The notes under the pieces: generated by a model
Database searches by the model: none
Told to the model about the DNA's origin: nothing
The model's input: the letters and a program-made list of their open reading frames with translations, nothing else
Translations under genes and position numbers: made by a program
From: JANNHK01 sp034408875
GTDB taxonomy: Bacteria; Actinomycetota; Acidimicrobiia; IMCC26256; PALSA-610
Direction of reading: 5' to 3'
NCBI GenBank assembly: GCA_034408875.1
Contig: JAWXCJ010000244.1
Location: 1-7,952 of the forward strand
Length of the DNA: 7,952 nt
Shown here: in pieces, positions 6,306 to 7,952 of the stretch
Position numbering within the stretch: the stretch's first letter is position 1
Layout: every line of letters begins with the position of its first letter

Positions 6306-7915
6306 TGTTCGCCTTCCGCCGGTACCGGGACTTCCTCGCCGCGCTGTTCCAGCGCGTCGGCAGCACGCGCCGGCAGCCACTTGAACACGACGAGCGCGCC
6401 GATCAGCGCGCCGATAGAGCCGACGAGCACACCGCGGTGCATGCCTTCCATGAACGCGTCGCGCGCGACTGACGCGATCTGTGGTCCGAGGGATCCGGGC
6501 GCTTCCTGCGCAACTCTGAGCGCCTGCCCGAGTCCTTCTTTCGCGACATCGGCGGGTTCGCCCTCGACCCCGAGCCCGGCCAGCGAGTCCGCCACCCGCG
6601 ATCCGTAGACCGACGCCATGACGCTGCCGATGATTGCGACGCCGAACGCGCCGCCAATCTGGCGCGTCGTGTCGTTGACGGCCGAGCCGACGCCGGCCTT
6701 CGCCCTCGGCAACGATCCCATGATCGATTCGGTCGCCGGCGCCATGGTGAGCGCCATGCCGAACGCGAGCGGGACCATGCGCCACACCACGTCGCCCCAA
6801 TACGACGACCCCTCGCCCGGCAACGTCGCGAGCAACGCGAGCGAGAACGCTGCGATCGACAGGCCGGAACCGACCACGACCTTCGTGCCGTACTTGTGTG
6901 CGAGCCGTGCACTGTTCGGCGCGACGATGAGCATCGTCAGCGCCCACGGCAGCAAACGCACCCCCGCTTCGAACGCGGAGTAGCCCATGACGAACTGGAA
7001 GTACTGCGTCAGCAGGAAGATCGAGCCGAACATGGCGAAGAAGATCAGTGCGATGCCGCCGCTCGCCGCACTGAACCGCGGGTCGCGCCAGAAACTCGTG
7101 TCGAGCATCGGGCTGGCAACCGTGCGTTCCCAGAGCGCGAACCCGGCGAGCACGATGATCGAGAACGCGAAGACGCCGAGCGTCATCGGCGACGTCCACC
7201 CCTCTTCGGGCGCCTGGATGATCGCGTACACGAACGAGACGAGTCCGACGATCGACAGCAGCGCACCGAGCGGATCGAGCGCCGGCTTCGACGGGTCGCG
7301 CGACGTCGGGATGAGGAAGAACCCGGCCGCCAGCGCGACGATGACGATCGGGATGTTCACGAGGAAGATCGATCCCCAGTAGAAGTGCTCGAGCAGGAAC
7401 CCACCGGTCGTCGGTCCGACCACACCCGCGACACCCGCGACTGCGGCCCAGAGCCCGATGGCCTTGCCGCGTTCTTCGGGCGGGAAGACGTTGGTGATGA
7501 TCGAAAGCGTGGCGGGCATGATGAACGCGCCGCCGACACCCATGACGCCGCGGTAAAGGATCAGATCGCCCGCGGAGTCCGATGTCGCCGCGAGCAGCGA
7601 ACCGAGTCCGAAGATCACCATGCCGACTTGCAGTGCACCGCGGCGACCGAAACGGTCTCCGAGACTCCCGGCCGTCAACAGCAACCCCGCGAACACAAGC
7701 GTGTACGAGTCGACCATCCACTGCAGTTGGCTGGTCGACGCGTCGAGCTGGGTCACAATCGTCGGCACGGCGACGTTGAGGATCGTGTTGTCGACGATGA
7801 TCACGAGCAGGCTCATGCACAGCACGAGCAGGATCCACCACCGCTGTTGGTACGAGCGGCTCTCGCGGTCGAAGGGAACGAGCGCAGGTGAGGCGCCGGG
7901 AACAGCCGTCGTCAT
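6302..7915 (-). CDS. DHA2-family (14-TMS, EmrB/QacA-type) MFS drug efflux permease
   Basis: This 537-residue inner-membrane protein is a proton-driven multidrug exporter of the major facilitator superfamily. It shows the drug:H+ antiporter-2 hallmarks: VDNTILNVAVPTI (41-53, motif D1 in TM1), GSLGDRFGRR (83-92, motif A between TM2 and TM3) and GVAGVVGPTTGGFL (161-174, motif C of TM5, typical of antiporters). About 14 hydrophobic segments can be placed, from 26-46 to 494-513, with a long polar loop (about 438-490) before the last. Length suits the family. The start is ATG 7915; a TTG at 7951 in the same frame is disfavoured because the 12 extra codons would run through the promoter and operator. 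The stop overlaps the TetR start. The repressor next door and the operator support inducible efflux; the substrate cannot be predicted. Confidence 0.93.
   Translation of the reverse strand: MTTAVPGASPALVPFDRESRSYQQRWWILLVLCMSLLVIIVDNTILNVAVPTIVTQLDASTSQLQWMVDSYTLVFAGLLLTAGSLGDRFGRRGALQVGMVIFGLGSLLAATSDSAGDLILYRGVMGVGGAFIMPATLSIITNVFPPEERGKAIGLWAAVAGVAGVVGPTTGGFLLEHFYWGSIFLVNIPIVIVALAAGFFLIPTSRDPSKPALDPLGALLSIVGLVSFVYAIIQAPEEGWTSPMTLGVFAFSIIVLAGFALWERTVASPMLDTSFWRDPRFSAASGGIALIFFAMFGSIFLLTQYFQFVMGYSAFEAGVRLLPWALTMLIVAPNSARLAHKYGTKVVVGSGLSIAAFSLALLATLPGEGSSYWGDVVWRMVPLAFGMALTMAPATESIMGSLPRAKAGVGSAVNDTTRQIGGAFGVAIIGSVMASVYGSRVADSLAGLGVEGEPADVAKEGLGQALRVAQEAPGSLGPQIASVARDAFMEGMHRGVLVGSIGALIGALVVFKWLPARAADALEQRGEEVPVPAEGEQ
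6312..6317 (-). promoter_or_regulatory. Ribosome binding site of the TetR gene
   Basis: On the minus strand GGAAGG lies six bases before the ATG at 6305, inside the last permease codons. It is the clearest Shine-Dalgarno sequence in the window and confirms this ATG, which also overlaps the permease TGA as ATGA. The repressor can therefore be translated by reinitiation or by independent entry. Confidence 0.78.
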
Positions 7916-7917
7916 TT

Positions 7918-7942
7918 TCGATACGGTACCGTACCGTCTCGA
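7918..7942. promoter_or_regulatory. Probable TetR operator, 25-bp pseudo-palindrome
   Basis: The arms TCGATACGGTAC (7918-7929) and GTACCGTCTCGA (7931-7942) are inverted around C7930 and match at 11 of 12 positions. A second, perfect 12-bp palindrome, TACGGTACCGTA (7922-7933), overlaps it with a shifted centre. Size and symmetry suit a TetR-family dimer, or two staggered dimers. The site covers the -10 and most of the spacer of the predicted permease promoter, so binding would block transcription of the pump and of the repressor itself. Confidence 0.8.
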
Positions 7943-7951
7943 TTTTGCCAA
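7923..7951 (-). promoter_or_regulatory. Predicted promoter of the efflux operon, leaderless
   Basis: On the minus strand TTGGCA (7951-7946, 5 of 6 to TTGACA) is followed by a 17-bp spacer and TACCGT (7928-7923, fits TANNNT). With usual spacing transcription would start near 7916, one base before the permease ATG at 7915. No ribosome site lies before that ATG, which agrees with a leaderless or nearly leaderless mRNA, common in actinobacteria. Confidence 0.6.
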
Positions 7952-7952
7952 C

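Noticed and set aside
6306..7841. A long open frame continuous with the TetR gene upstream through the permease gene
   Set aside because: It is an Arg-rich out-of-frame reading of the permease gene; the TetR domain starts at ATG 6305 with a good ribosome site.
7916..7951. TTG start at 7951 for the permease (12 more residues)
   Set aside because: The added codons would be the -35, spacer, -10 and operator; ATG 7915 fits the promoter geometry and the family N-terminus.

Overview
The window is gene-dense, GC-rich bacterial DNA with strongly GC-biased third codon positions. It reads as a high-GC actinobacterium (Actinomycetota). The reasons are a Bpa/PafE-type proteasome activator, a class II (mycobacterial/plant-type) DAHP synthase, and a Kgd/OdhA-type 2-oxoglutarate dehydrogenase carrying an acyltransferase domain on the same chain. 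The proteins resemble mycobacterial ones clearly but not closely, so a lineage outside Mycobacteriales (possibly Acidimicrobiia) is plausible. That is inference, not shown by the sequence.

Layout, plus strand: 1-56 is a tandem array of a 14-bp unit cut by the window edge. It is followed by bpa (80-637) and aroG (641-2002), which form one tight transcription unit with a 3-nt gap in the same reading frame. A 127-nt spacer (2003-2130) can form two stem-loops. kgd (2131-5685) encodes a 1184-residue acyltransferase/E1 fusion protein. Minus strand: a DHA2-type drug-efflux permease (7915-6302) is followed by a TetR-family repressor (6305-5682), with ATGA stop/start overlap. The two converging units collide at 5682-5685, where one CTAG tetranucleotide supplies both stop codons. 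Right beside it is a perfect 25-bp inverted repeat (5687-5742) that encodes the last 20 residues of the repressor and probably terminates both transcripts.

Functionally the window holds three unrelated modules: proteasome activation plus the first step of aromatic amino-acid synthesis; the 2-oxoglutarate node of the TCA cycle; and a self-regulated efflux cassette. The efflux cassette is the best-resolved regulatory circuit. A 25-bp pseudo-palindrome (7918-7942) lies over the spacer and -10 of a good -35/-10 pair whose predicted start point is one base before the permease ATG. This suggests a leaderless mRNA repressed by the TetR protein encoded at the end of the same operon.

I see no RNA genes, insertion sequences, CRISPR array or wholly new system. 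The items most worth following are the terminator palindrome embedded in the repressor's coding end, the efflux operator, the bpa-aroG fusion-like junction, and the two tandem arrays around the bpa start.
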